Part shown: positions 53,559 to 62,990 of the stretch, piece after piece | Layout of the letters: each line of letters opens with the position of its first letter | How positions within the stretch are numbered: the stretch's first letter is position 1 | Source: Flavicella marina | GTDB lineage: Bacteria > Bacteroidota > Bacteroidia > Flavobacteriales > Flavobacteriaceae | DNA length: 64,000 nucleotides | Direction: 5' to 3' | Assembly: GCF_009193215.1 (NCBI RefSeq) | Contig: NZ_VYVA01000003.1 | Span: forward strand, 403,069 to 467,068 | The notes under the pieces: generated by a model | Databases searched by the model: none | What the model was told of the DNA's origin: nothing | Seen by the model: only the letters and a program-made list of their open reading frames with translations | Position numbers and translations under genes: made by a program

Positions 53559-54329
53559 TTAGACGGGTAGGTGTTTGACAAGTATTTTTATAGATACGAA
53601 TAAAATTAGGATGCCCGTTGCTCTTTTTAGTGATATTGGGTTGATGAACTTCATACTTAACCTCGTGCCGATTTGACCTCCAATAAAGGTTGTACATGCC
53701 AATACCGAGACCAGTGAAAGGTTGAGTGAGAGGCTAGGGTTAGAAAATTGCCCTGACAAACCTGCAATAGAGTTGACAAGAATGAATATACTTGCTGTTG
53801 CTGCAATTTTTTTTGATTGATCCCATTTTGTTAGATGCAGTAATGGGGCTAAGAAAATCCCTCCTCCAATTCCTACCAGTCCCGAAACAAATCCAATGAT
53901 TCCACCTATAGATAGATTTGTGGCAATGTTTTTCTTTTGTATAGCATCTTTCTGGGTATCTTGTTTGTTTGTCAGCATGGCTATGCTTGCGATGAACAAG
54001 GTGACACCGAGCAATATAAAAAATAGTGTTTCTTCAATATGGATATAACCACCAATAAATGCCATAGGGATACTAATGAGTACCAGAGGCAAAACTTTTC
54101 GATAGTTGTAGTATCCTTTTTGATGGTATAATATATATGAGTTTGTTACAACAACAATATTACATATAAGTGCTGTTGCTCTGATTTCAGTATATGCTAA
54201 GGATGTAAGTGCTAAAATCGCTAAATAACTTGATCCACCTCCGAAACCAACAGATGCATAAAGTATGGCAATTGCGAGAAAGGAAAGTATGATGTTCCAG
54301 TTGGATAAAAAGATTTCTGTAAAGTCCAT
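53559..54329 (-). CDS. TSUP family permease (TauE/SafE type)
   Basis: A 256-residue membrane protein with about eight helices and two homologous halves, each with the family pattern SVGFGGGSSYLAIL (near 28) and SGLVGIGGGIFLAPLL (near 153). TSUP permeases export or import small sulfur or carboxylate anions; the substrate here is not known. It is a single gene with a -7 box TATGTTTG at 54346-54353. No clear terminator follows; the TACGTA cluster lies downstream. Confidence 0.9.
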   Translation of the reverse strand: MDFTEIFLSNWNIILSFLAIAILYASVGFGGGSSYLAILALTSLAYTEIRATALICNIVVVTNSYILYHQKGYYNYRKVLPLVLISIPMAFIGGYIHIEETLFFILLGVTLFIASIAMLTNKQDTQKDAIQKKNIATNLSIGGIIGFVSGLVGIGGGIFLAPLLHLTKWDQSKKIAATASIFILVNSIAGLSGQFSNPSLSLNLSLVSVLACTTFIGGQIGTRLSMKFINPISLKRATGILILFVSIKILVKHLPV

Positions 54330-54345
54330 GTCTCAATTATGAATG

Positions 54346-54353
54346 CAAACATA
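54346..54353 (-). promoter_or_regulatory. -7 box of the TSUP permease gene
   Basis: Minus strand TATGTTTG fits TAnnTTTG, 16 bases before the start codon. A convincing -33 box is not seen. Confidence 0.5.
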
Positions 54354-54566
54354 CTTAAAAAATTAGTGTTGTGTAGTTTGTACTATTTATTGTGTTGTTC
54401 GTAGAGTGCTTTTTTATTTTATATGAAGATGAATTAGATTCGTGAGAGTTTTACTAGGAGGTGTATGTTTCAAATTTAGGGGGTGTTTTGTTTTCTTTTA
54501 CAGTCACGTCTTTATTTATCGAATTAAAATTATATTTTTATCTTCTAACCAAACTAAACTTATTTT

Positions 54567-54821
54567 ATGTCAAAACAGAATTTAAAAGAGTACTGGAAAG
54601 AAAACTTGAAATATTTAGCCATATTGCTACTTGTGTGGTTTGTGGTTTCTTATGGATGTGGTATTTTATTTGTAGATGAATTAAATACAATACGTGTTGG
54701 AGGTTTCAAGTTAGGTTTCTGGTTTGCGCAACAAGGGGCAATTTATGTTTTCGTTATTCTAATATATGTATATATCAGATTGATGTCTAGATTAGATAGT
54801 AAATATGAAGTTAACGAATAA
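54567..54821 (+). CDS. DUF4212 small subunit of a sodium/solute symporter
   Basis: An 84-residue membrane protein with two helices (YLAILLLVWFVVSYGCGILF and WFAQQGAIYVFVILIYVYIR). DUF4212 proteins are the usual small companion of VC_2705-type sodium:solute symporters, encoded immediately before them. The symporter starts 10 bases downstream. It probably stabilises or modulates the transporter. Confidence 0.92.
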   Translation: MSKQNLKEYWKENLKYLAILLLVWFVVSYGCGILFVDELNTIRVGGFKLGFWFAQQGAIYVFVILIYVYIRLMSRLDSKYEVNE

Positions 54822-54831
54822 ATAGATAGTT

Positions 54832-56520
54832 ATGAGCGCACAATTGTGGATTTGGATTTTAGTTGGATTGACTTTTTCTCTATATATAGGTATCGCTATT
54901 TGGGCTAGAGCAGCATCGACGAAAGAATTTTATGTAGCAGGAGGAGGTGTTTCTCCTATTGCGAATGGGTTGGCAACTGCTGCTGATTGGATGTCTGCTG
55001 CATCTTTTATATCAATGGCAGGTTTGATATCTTTTAGTGGCTATGATGGTTCTGTTTATTTAATGGGGTGGACTGGTGGATATGTGTTGTTAGCTTTGTT
55101 GCTAGCGCCATACCTAAGAAAATTTGGAAAATTTACGGTGCCAGATTTCATTGGAGATCGATATTATTCTAACGTTGCAAGAACTGTAGCTGTTTTTTGT
55201 GCGTTGATTATTTCGTTTACTTATGTGGCTGGACAAATGAGAGGCGTTGGATTGGTGTTTTCGAGATATCTTGAAGTTGACATCAATACAGGTGTACTTA
55301 TTGGAATGGTTATTGTGCTATTTTATGCAGTCTTAGGGGGGATGAAAGGGATTACATATACGCAAGTTGCACAGTATTGTGTGTTGATATTTGCGTTTAT
55401 GGTACCGGCAATTTTTATCAGTTTTCAAATGACAGGTCATTTGATTCCGCAAATAGGTTTTGGAGGAGAAGTTTCTGAAGGAGTATATTTATTAGATAAA
55501 TTAGATGGTTTACACAGAGAGTTGGGTTTTCATGAGTATACCTCAGGTTCAAAATCAACGATGGATGTGTTTTTTATAACAGCTGCCTTAATGGTTGGAA
55601 CCGCAGGTTTACCCCATGTCATTGTACGATTTTTTACAGTTAAAAAAGTTAGTGATGCTAGAAAATCTGCAGGTTGGGCGCTTTTATTTATTGCGATTCT
55701 ATACACTACAGCACCGGCGATTGCTGTGTTTGCTCGTACAAATTTAATTGAAACTGTAAGTAATAAAGAGTATGATGAGCTTCCGCAATGGTTTGAAAAT
55801 TGGGAAGTGACAGGTTTGTTGCAATTCAATGATAAAAATGGAGATGGGAAAGTGCAATATGTTGCTGATCAAGAAAAGAATGAATTACAGGTTGATAGAG
55901 ATATTATGGTATTGGCTAATCCTGAAATTGCAGATTTACCAAATTGGGTAATCGGTTTGATTGCTGCAGGTGCTTTGGCAGCTGCTTTGTCAACTGCTGC
56001 CGGATTATTATTGGTAATCTCTGCGAGTGTTTCACATGATTTGATAAAGAAAATAGTAAAACCAGATATTTCTGAAAAAGGTGAGTTGATTGCGGCTAGG
56101 GTTTCTGCTTTTTTGGCGGTAATTTTAGCAGGATATTTTGGAGTAAATCCGCCCGGATTTGTTGCGGCGACTGTAGCATTGGCATTTGGTTTAGCAGCTG
56201 CATCGTTTTTTCCAGCCATTGTTTTGGGGATTTTTTACAAAAGAATGAATAAGGAAGGTGCAGTCGCAGGTATGGTTGTAGGAGTGTTGTTGATGCTGTT
56301 TTATATGACCAAATTTAAGTTTGGTTGGTTTGGGGGTGGAACACAAGAAGATTGGTGGTTTGGAATTTCTCCTGAAGGATTTGGGACGTTTGCAATGTTG
56401 GTGAATTTTACGATATCCATAGTTATTTCAAAATTTACACCAGCTCCACCAATGGAAGTACAAGATATTGTTGAAAATATAAGGATACCAAGTGGTGCAG
56501 GTCAAGCACATGATCATTAA
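54832..56520 (+). CDS. Sodium:solute symporter family protein (acetate-type)
   Basis: A 562-residue transporter of the SSS family with about thirteen helices (FYVAGGGVSPIANGLATAAD, GGMKGITYTQVAQYCVLIF, AALSTAAGLLLVISASVSHD). It is close in layout to acetate permease ActP and to the VC_2705 group. acs lies 32 bases downstream, so acetate or a similar short carboxylate is the likely substrate. A hydrophilic loop holds an EF-hand-like run DKNGDGKVQYVA (334-345). Confidence 0.9.
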   Translation: MSAQLWIWILVGLTFSLYIGIAIWARAASTKEFYVAGGGVSPIANGLATAADWMSAASFISMAGLISFSGYDGSVYLMGWTGGYVLLALLLAPYLRKFGKFTVPDFIGDRYYSNVARTVAVFCALIISFTYVAGQMRGVGLVFSRYLEVDINTGVLIGMVIVLFYAVLGGMKGITYTQVAQYCVLIFAFMVPAIFISFQMTGHLIPQIGFGGEVSEGVYLLDKLDGLHRELGFHEYTSGSKSTMDVFFITAALMVGTAGLPHVIVRFFTVKKVSDARKSAGWALLFIAILYTTAPAIAVFARTNLIETVSNKEYDELPQWFENWEVTGLLQFNDKNGDGKVQYVADQEKNELQVDRDIMVLANPEIADLPNWVIGLIAAGALAAALSTAAGLLLVISASVSHDLIKKIVKPDISEKGELIAARVSAFLAVILAGYFGVNPPGFVAATVALAFGLAAASFFPAIVLGIFYKRMNKEGAVAGMVVGVLLMLFYMTKFKFGWFGGGTQEDWWFGISPEGFGTFAMLVNFTISIVISKFTPAPPMEVQDIVENIRIPSGAGQAHDH

Positions 56521-56552
56521 AAAAATAGAAACAAATAAAAGAAAATAAAGAG

Positions 56553-58463
56553 ATGAGTAATTATCATATAAAACATTTAGAAGAGTATTATAAGGTATAT
56601 AGAAAATCAGTAAGAGAGCCTGAAGTTTTTTGGGAAGAAATTGCCGAAGAACATTTTGTTTGGCGCAAGCGATGGGATAAAGTGTTGTCTTGGGATTTTT
56701 CAAAACCAGAGGTTAAATGGTACGAAGGAGCAAAATTAAACATTACAGAAAACTGTATAGATCGTCATTTGAGGACCAACGGAAACAAAACGGCCATTTT
56801 ATTCGAGCCAAATAATCCGGATGAAGAAGCACAGCATATTACTTATAATCGATTGTATGAAAGAGTAAATCAATTTGCGAATGTTTTAAAAAGTCAAGGT
56901 ATTCAGAAGGGAGATCGTGTTTGTATCTATTTACCCATGATTCCTGAGTTGGCCATTTCAGTATTAGCTTGTGCTAGAATAGGAGCAATACATTCAGTTG
57001 TTTTTGCTGGGTTTTCGTCAACTGCTTTAGCAACTCGTATTAATGATTCGGATTGTAAAATGGTGATTACTTCTGATGGTTCTTACAGAGGAAAGAAAAC
57101 TATTGATCTAAAAGGTATTGTTGATGAGGCTTTGTATGAGTGTCCAGGTGTGTCAAATGTATTGGTTGTAAAGAGAATCAATAGTGATATTGACATGAAA
57201 GAGGGTAGAGATCAATGGGTACAACCTTTGTTAGATGCTGCATCTAAAGAATGTGAGCCTGAAATAATGAATGCAGAAGATCCATTGTTTATATTGTATA
57301 CGTCTGGTTCTACAGGTCAACCCAAAGGTATGGTTCATACTACAGCGGGATATATGGTGTATACTGCATATACTTTTAAAAATATTTTTAACTACAGATC
57401 AAATGATGTGTATTGGTGTACTGCTGATATAGGTTGGATTACTGGACATAGTTATATCGTTTACGGACCTCTTGCAAACGGGGCGACAACAGTCCTTTTT
57501 GAAGGAGTTCCAAGTTATCCAGATTATGGTCGTTTTTGGGAAGTTGTAGAAAAGCATAAAGTGAATCAATTTTATACAGCTCCAACTGCAATCCGTGCTT
57601 TGGCGAAAGAAAAGTTAGAGTTCGTAAATAAATACGATTTAACTTCCTTAAAAGTTTTAGGTTCTGTAGGTGAGCCAATAAACGAAGAAGCATGGCATTG
57701 GTATAATGATAATGTTGGGAAAAAGAACAGTCCGATTGTAGACACTTGGTGGCAAACAGAAACTGGTGGAATTATGGTTGCGCCATTGCCTTATGTAACG
57801 CCTACGATTCCTACTTATGCGACCTTGCCATTCCCTGGAATTCAACCTGCATTGATGGATGAAAATGGAGAAGAGTTACAAGGAAATCAAGTAGAAGGGA
57901 GATTGTGTGTAAAATTTCCTTGGCCTTCAATGGCGAGAACTATTTGGGGCAATCACCAAAGATATAAAGAGACATATTTTTCTGCATATGAGCAAAAATA
58001 TTTTACTGGTGATGGTGCATTGAGAGATGCTGTTGGTTATTACCGAATAACAGGTAGGGTAGACGATGTAATTATCGTGTCAGGTCATAATTTAGGAACT
58101 GCTCCAATTGAAGATGCGATTAATGAGCATCCTGCAGTGTCTGAATCTGCTATTGTTGGTTTTCCACATGATATCAAAGGGAATGCTTTGTATGGTTATG
58201 TGATTCTTAAAGAAACGGGAGAATCAAGGGTACATGAAAATGTTAGTAAGGAGATCAATCAGATAATTACTGAGCACATAGGGCCAATTGCTAAGTTAGA
58301 TAAGATTCAATTTGTTTCTGGACTACCGAAAACTAGGTCAGGTAAAATTATGAGAAGAATTTTAAGAAAAATAGCGAGTAATGATACTTCAAATCTAGGT
58401 GATACATCTACCTTGTTGAATCCTGAAGTTGTGGATGAAATAATTGAAAATGTAATCAAATAG
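56553..58463 (+). CDS. acs: Acetyl-CoA synthetase
   Basis: A 636-residue AMP-forming ligase: acetate, ATP and CoA to acetyl-CoA. Motifs: YTSGSTGQPKGMVHTTAGYM (P-loop), DTWWQTETGG, YFTGDGALRD, and PKTRSGKIMRRIL near the end, where Lys598 is the lysine commonly acetylated to switch the enzyme off. It follows the symporter closely, so uptake and activation of acetate are co-expressed. The length is typical. Confidence 0.97.
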   Translation: MSNYHIKHLEEYYKVYRKSVREPEVFWEEIAEEHFVWRKRWDKVLSWDFSKPEVKWYEGAKLNITENCIDRHLRTNGNKTAILFEPNNPDEEAQHITYNRLYERVNQFANVLKSQGIQKGDRVCIYLPMIPELAISVLACARIGAIHSVVFAGFSSTALATRINDSDCKMVITSDGSYRGKKTIDLKGIVDEALYECPGVSNVLVVKRINSDIDMKEGRDQWVQPLLDAASKECEPEIMNAEDPLFILYTSGSTGQPKGMVHTTAGYMVYTAYTFKNIFNYRSNDVYWCTADIGWITGHSYIVYGPLANGATTVLFEGVPSYPDYGRFWEVVEKHKVNQFYTAPTAIRALAKEKLEFVNKYDLTSLKVLGSVGEPINEEAWHWYNDNVGKKNSPIVDTWWQTETGGIMVAPLPYVTPTIPTYATLPFPGIQPALMDENGEELQGNQVEGRLCVKFPWPSMARTIWGNHQRYKETYFSAYEQKYFTGDGALRDAVGYYRITGRVDDVIIVSGHNLGTAPIEDAINEHPAVSESAIVGFPHDIKGNALYGYVILKETGESRVHENVSKEINQIITEHIGPIAKLDKIQFVSGLPKTRSGKIMRRILRKIASNDTSNLGDTSTLLNPEVVDEIIENVIK

Positions 58464-58477
58464 CTATAATGATTTTA

Positions 58478-58516
58478 TAAAAAAAAGCTCCTTTTATTTA
58501 AAAGGAGCTTTTTTTA
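58478..58516. terminator. Bidirectional terminator
   Basis: AAAGCTCCTTTT (58484-58495), ATTT, AAAAGGAGCTTT (58500-58511), with A-run before and T-run after. It serves acs and the convergent exonuclease gene. Confidence 0.93.
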
Positions 58517-59191
58517 GTAATTCATCGGATTGATAAATAAGTCTTTGTACTTCATTTTACCATCTTTGTTCAAACGAGGTAGTATTTTCAGAAAAACAAG
58601 TGCTGTTATAAAAGCATCTCCAGCTGCAGTATGTCTGTCTTTGGGCGTGATCTTTAATTCTTGAGCAATTTCATCAAGGCTGTATTTTTTATTCGGGTCG
58701 ATGATGTTTACTATGTGTTTTGATCTTTTAAATAGTATTCCAGTGTCAAGAACATCATTTTTTAGTCTTCCGAGTTTGTGGCGTTTTAACGCTTGGTTTA
58801 CAATTCCAATATCAAAGCCGGCGTGATGTGCAACCAAAACACTATCTTTTATGTAGTCTAAGAATACGATTAGTGCTTCTTTTTCTTCGAGTTTGGTGAC
58901 TTTTTCTGTTTTTAAAATTCCATGAATTTTTACCGTGTCTGCTTTGAAAACATCTTGGTTGAGGTAGATTTCTAGTCCGTCTTTAATGATAATTTTATTT
59001 TGCTTAACAGTTGTGCATCCGATGCATAAAATCCGATCTTCTTTAAAATCAAAACCCGTAGTTTCTGTGTCAAAAACTACAAACCTAGTGTTGTCAATTG
59101 TGCGTTGTTTTTTCGAGTTAAAATGTGCGCAGTAATTTTTCCAGAATTCTGGATATTCTTTTTTGCTGAAGTTAAAAAAAGGAAATTTCAT
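58514..59191 (-). CDS. DnaQ-like 3'-5' exonuclease
   Basis: A 225-residue DEDDh exonuclease: Asp41 and Glu43 in VVFDTETTGFDF, the second Asp in AHHAGFDIGIVNQAL, and His/Asp in DRHTAAGDAFITALVFL. It may process DNA or RNA, or be the epsilon-like partner of a polymerase. Its start is one base from the stop of the DUF294 gene, and this pairing next to acetate transport genes is frequent in proteobacteria and Bacteroidota. Confidence 0.92.
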   Translation of the reverse strand: MKFPFFNFSKKEYPEFWKNYCAHFNSKKQRTIDNTRFVVFDTETTGFDFKEDRILCIGCTTVKQNKIIIKDGLEIYLNQDVFKADTVKIHGILKTEKVTKLEEKEALIVFLDYIKDSVLVAHHAGFDIGIVNQALKRHKLGRLKNDVLDTGILFKRSKHIVNIIDPNKKYSLDEIAQELKITPKDRHTAAGDAFITALVFLKILPRLNKDGKMKYKDLFINPMNY

Positions 59192-59192
59192 T

Positions 59193-61106
59193 TTAGAGCA
59201 TTTGTTTAAGGTTGAATCGAATGATTAATAGTTCTTGAATTTCCTTAATAGGTTTAAATGCACGTTTTAGCTTAAGCTTTTCTGTTTTACTTAACGATTC
59301 TAAGTTGATTAATTTACCTGAGTCATTGTTGATAATACCTTGTTCGGTTTTAAATTTTAGTAAGGTTCTAAATGCTCTTGCACACGAATTGTATAAGTCT
59401 TCATTTTGAGGTTCTAGTTCAGCGAGTTTCTTATAACGATTCAATGTGTTATTGCTGTTTTTTACGTTGTGGAATAGAATCAAAATTCTAGCAGCATCAA
59501 TCAGTGGCATCAGCGCTCTAATCTTTATGTTAAAAACTTCTTGATGTTCACCATTCGTTTCGACGATAAATTGTCTGAAAAAACCAACAGGTGATGGTTT
59601 GTCAATTACGTCTTTTGCGAGTTTAGAAAGAAAATATTTGTTCTCATTGATGGTTTTGAAAAGACTTCTTCCTAGCTTTTCTGTCAGTTCTTTTTCTCCA
59701 TAGATATATTCATAATCAAAAAAGATAGATGATAATAGTGTTCCTGCTCCGTCTGGGTTTAAGATCCAATCATTGAATTGTTGTTTCCAGTTGCTAAGGG
59801 AGTTACACCATTTTGGGTTGCTAGCCATCATGTCGGCAGGGCAATATTCGTAGCCAATCGTGTTGAGGTATTTTACGACTTTGATGGATAGATTGATGAA
59901 ATACTCTTGTGTTTCTTGGAATTTAGTTTGCGGAACATCTTCAAAAATTAATGCGTTGTCTTGATCAGAGGTTAATAATTGTTCTTTCCTTCCCTGACTC
60001 CCTAATGACAACCATGTGAACTTTACTGGAGGTGGTGTGTCCATTTTTTTTAGGCAAAGTTCAATACTTCTGGAGATAATGACAGTATTGATTTCTGAGA
60101 TTATATTTAAGATATGCGGGAAAGGGAGTTCTTGTTCTAAGTAGGTTTTTAAAAGTAAATGTACTTTTTCTCGAATGGTTCTTAGGTGTTTAGATTTTTT
60201 CGCGCGATTGATTTCTTTGATTAATACAGATGGATTGTTTCCTAGAGATACTATCAAATCATGGAGTGATAAGATGCCCATGAGTTTTGATTTTGGAGTT
60301 CCGTCTTTTGTAATGCAAATATGACTCGTAGCATGTTTTAGCATTGCAATATGAGCTTCAGGGATTGTAATTTCCTCTGTAGAAGTTATGACAGGACTAC
60401 TCATTATATCCTCTGCTTTGCTAGAAATTTTATAATCGCCTGTTGCTACTTTATCTCGCAAATCCTTACTTGTTATTATTCCAATAGGTTTTTTGTTTTT
60501 TGCAACGACCATGGCACCAATGTGTTGGTCTCTCATGCTTATGGCAATTTCTTTTACTGTGGTGCTTGCTTCACAGGTGATAGGCTTTTTAGTGAATCTT
60601 GCATTTTGTATATTGAAAAGATCATTGTTTGTTTCCTTTTGAATGTATGACGAGATATTTCCTCTTCCCTCTATGATGGATGCGTCTTTGATATTAGAAG
60701 CAAAACTTGTGATAAGGTAGTTTTTTACATTTTTGTTGCTTTCGCTTAACGGCTTAAATATCTCAAGTGGAATCCCATAAATAATTGATTCTTCGTTTGT
60801 TTCCGCATTCAAAAGATAGTTTTCTTGTGTCATCAATGGACGTAGTCCAAAAATATCTCCTTCATCGCAAATGTCAATGATATTTTGTTCTTCGTTGTCA
60901 ACTTGTGATAGTTTAACAGCTCCTTTGTTTACGATATAGAAATACGAATGAGGTTTGGTTTCTTTGTTGAAAATAAATTTTCCTTTTTCGAGATATAACA
61001 CTTCAACTTCTTCAGAGATCGCTCTTAGTTCTTGTTTTTTTAAAAGGTTGAACGGAGGGTAATTTTTTAAAAAATCGGCTATTCTTTCTGCGATGGTGTT
61101 TTTCAT
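59193..61106 (-). CDS. cNMP-binding/CBS/DUF294 nucleotidyltransferase-like signalling protein
   Basis: A 637-residue cytoplasmic protein with four parts: a Crp-type cyclic-nucleotide domain (about 15-135), a CBS pair (about 165-290, KPITCEASTTVKEIAISMRD and KPIGIITSKDLRDKVATGDY), a nucleotidyltransferase-like domain with GSQGRKEQLLTSDQDNALIF (about 370-390), and a C-terminal DUF294 helical part. The nucleotidyltransferase motif keeps GSxGR and DxD. By position it is a candidate regulator of acetate uptake or metabolism. It lies 8 bases after the Nudix gene. Confidence 0.9.
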   Translation of the reverse strand: MKNTIAERIADFLKNYPPFNLLKKQELRAISEEVEVLYLEKGKFIFNKETKPHSYFYIVNKGAVKLSQVDNEEQNIIDICDEGDIFGLRPLMTQENYLLNAETNEESIIYGIPLEIFKPLSESNKNVKNYLITSFASNIKDASIIEGRGNISSYIQKETNNDLFNIQNARFTKKPITCEASTTVKEIAISMRDQHIGAMVVAKNKKPIGIITSKDLRDKVATGDYKISSKAEDIMSSPVITSTEEITIPEAHIAMLKHATSHICITKDGTPKSKLMGILSLHDLIVSLGNNPSVLIKEINRAKKSKHLRTIREKVHLLLKTYLEQELPFPHILNIISEINTVIISRSIELCLKKMDTPPPVKFTWLSLGSQGRKEQLLTSDQDNALIFEDVPQTKFQETQEYFINLSIKVVKYLNTIGYEYCPADMMASNPKWCNSLSNWKQQFNDWILNPDGAGTLLSSIFFDYEYIYGEKELTEKLGRSLFKTINENKYFLSKLAKDVIDKPSPVGFFRQFIVETNGEHQEVFNIKIRALMPLIDAARILILFHNVKNSNNTLNRYKKLAELEPQNEDLYNSCARAFRTLLKFKTEQGIINNDSGKLINLESLSKTEKLKLKRAFKPIKEIQELLIIRFNLKQML

Positions 61107-61114
61107 AATCTGTT

Positions 61115-61657
61115 TTATGCGAATTGGTTGATGGCGTTGAAAATTCTATTGTAATAGAGTTCTCCGTGAGGTACGTATTGCGATGTGTTGTTTTTTAATT
61201 CAAATTTTAAAACATCTAAAGGGATTAGCTTGATTTTAGAAACTTCAGATTGTTGAATAGTTAAGTTTTCTAAAGGAGCGTTTAGCTTACATATATAAAT
61301 ATGATGCAGTTCGTGATCAATTATTCCATTTGCGTGTTGGTTTTTGTGGGTACTTGTGCCAATATTTCGCAACTCGTTTTCTTCGATAGTGAGACCTATT
61401 TCTTCTTCAATTTCTCTAATTGCTGCCGTCTTAGGTCTTTCTTTGTAAGCGATGTGACCTGCAACCGAAACATCCCATAAGTTAGGGAAAGTGTCTTTGG
61501 TGGGGTGTCTTTGTTGAACTAATAGCTGTTTGTTTGAAGTGTAAAACCAAATGTGTACGCTAGCATGATATAGCCCTTTTTGGTGTGCAATTGATTTTAA
61601 ACATTTTTCGCCAGATGGTTTGTTGTCGTTATCTAATAGTTCAATGTATTCGTCCAT
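61115..61657 (-). CDS. Nudix hydrolase, IPP-isomerase-like subgroup
   Basis: A 180-residue protein with a full Nudix box GHIAYKERPKTAAIREIEEE followed by IGL, and the N-terminal sequence LLDNDNKPSGEKCLKSIAH plus VHIWFYTSNKQLLVQQR typical of the isopentenyl-diphosphate-isomerase-like hydrolases. The box keeps all Glu ligands, so it is probably a pyrophosphohydrolase; the substrate is unknown. It is first of the minus-strand group with the DUF294 and exonuclease genes. Confidence 0.9.
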   Translation of the reverse strand: MDEYIELLDNDNKPSGEKCLKSIAHQKGLYHASVHIWFYTSNKQLLVQQRHPTKDTFPNLWDVSVAGHIAYKERPKTAAIREIEEEIGLTIEENELRNIGTSTHKNQHANGIIDHELHHIYICKLNAPLENLTIQQSEVSKIKLIPLDVLKFELKNNTSQYVPHGELYYNRIFNAINQFA

Positions 61658-61659
61658 AT

Positions 61660-61698
61660 TCTAAAAAGAGGTTACCTCGTATAAAGGTAACCTCTTTG
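61660..61698 (-). terminator. Terminator of the M42 peptidase gene
   Basis: AAAGAGGTTACCT (61665-61677) and AGGTAACCTCTTT (61685-61697) form a 13-bp stem with loop CGTATAA. On the minus strand it is followed by a T-run. It lies 27 bases after the stop at 61725. Confidence 0.9.
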
Positions 61699-61724
61699 AT
61701 GTTTATTTGCAAAATAGAAATGTG

Positions 61725-62816
61725 TTATTTGAAATAGCTAAAAGTTTCGCCTTCTTCAATTTTTAGCAAACTTTCATAAATCAGTCTGATTACATTTTCT
61801 ACATCGTCTTTGCTAACCATTTCTACTGTAGTATGCATGTATCTCAATGCTAAAGATATCAATGCAGAAGGTACACCTCCGTTACTGTAAGCAAAAGCAT
61901 CAGTGTCAGTTCCAGTGGCTCTTGATGAGGCATGACGTTGAATTGGTATTTCGTTTTCTTCTGCTGCTTCAATAATCAATTCACGTACATTGTGTTGTAT
62001 TGCGGGAGCGTATGAGATAACGGGTCCGTCACCACTTTTTGTTTCTCCTTCAGTTTTTTTGTCAATCATTGGAGTTGTTGTGTCGTGACACACATCTGTT
62101 ATGATGGCAACATCTGGTTTTATGGTTTCGGTAATCATTTCAGCACCTCTAAGTCCGATTTCTTCTTGAACTGCATTTGTGATGTATAGACCAAATGGAA
62201 GTGTTTTGTTGTTTTCTTTTAATAAACGAGCAACTTCAGCAATCATAAATCCACCCATTCTGTTGTCTAGTGCTCTACAAACAAAATTGTTTTCGTTTAA
62301 GATCATGAATTCATCAGGATAAGTGATTACACAACCTACATGAACACCTAAAGCTTCAACTTCTTCTTTGTTTTTACATCCGACATCAATAAAAATATTA
62401 TCTAGTTTAGGAGTGTCTTCTTGTTTGCCTTTCAATCTAGTGTGTATTGCCGGCCATCCGAATATTCCTTTTACAATACCTTTTTTGGTATGGATGTTTA
62501 CTCTTTTTGATGGAGCGATAATGTGATCACTACCACCATTTCGAATAACATAAATAAGCCCTTCAGGAGTAATGTAGTTTACATACCAAGATATTTCATC
62601 AGCATGCCCTTCAATTACTACTTTGAATTTAGCATCAGGATTTATTACCCCAACAGCAGTTCCATACGCATCTGTAATAAATGTGTCGACATATGGTTTT
62701 AGGTAGTCCATCCATATTTTTTGACCCTCGCTCTCGTATCCAGTAGGAGAGGCATTGTTTAAATATTTTTCTAAAAAAGTGATCGAGTCTTTAGTAAGTA
62801 TAGATTTTTTACTCAT
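61725..62816 (-). CDS. M42 family metallo-aminopeptidase
   Basis: A 363-residue cytoplasmic peptidase of the FrvX/glutamyl-aminopeptidase type. Metal and catalytic residues appear in IEGHADEISWYV, CRALDNRMGGF, VQEEIGLRGAEM and ITDVCHDTT. These enzymes form large tetrahedral assemblies that finish peptide breakdown. It is a single gene with its own ideal promoter and terminator. Confidence 0.93.
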   Translation of the reverse strand: MSKKSILTKDSITFLEKYLNNASPTGYESEGQKIWMDYLKPYVDTFITDAYGTAVGVINPDAKFKVVIEGHADEISWYVNYITPEGLIYVIRNGGSDHIIAPSKRVNIHTKKGIVKGIFGWPAIHTRLKGKQEDTPKLDNIFIDVGCKNKEEVEALGVHVGCVITYPDEFMILNENNFVCRALDNRMGGFMIAEVARLLKENNKTLPFGLYITNAVQEEIGLRGAEMITETIKPDVAIITDVCHDTTTPMIDKKTEGETKSGDGPVISYAPAIQHNVRELIIEAAEENEIPIQRHASSRATGTDTDAFAYSNGGVPSALISLALRYMHTTVEMVSKDDVENVIRLIYESLLKIEEGETFSYFK

Positions 62817-62851
62817 ATAATATAGGTTTCTCTTTGAATTGTTATTTGTTC

Positions 62852-62882
62852 CAAAAGTACTGAATAGTTTTCTCAGTTCAAA
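62852..62882 (-). promoter_or_regulatory. Promoter of the M42 peptidase gene
   Basis: Minus strand TTTG (62879-62882), exactly 19 nt, TACTTTTG (62852-62859): a perfect match to the Bacteroidota consensus. The start codon is 36 bases downstream. Confidence 0.85.
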
Positions 62883-62965
62883 TAGCTGTTATTACTAAAT
62901 GCAGTAGTTGTTTGTTCTTGCTTTAGAGTTGTTGTGTTTTTCTAGTCAGTAAAGATTAAATTATA

Positions 62966-62973
62966 TAAATTTG
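62966..62973 (+). promoter_or_regulatory. -7 box before the DUF4294 gene
   Basis: TAAATTTG fits TAnnTTTG, 17 bases before the ATG at 62991. The -33 box is weak. Confidence 0.5.
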
Positions 62974-62990
62974 AAAATCAATATACAACT

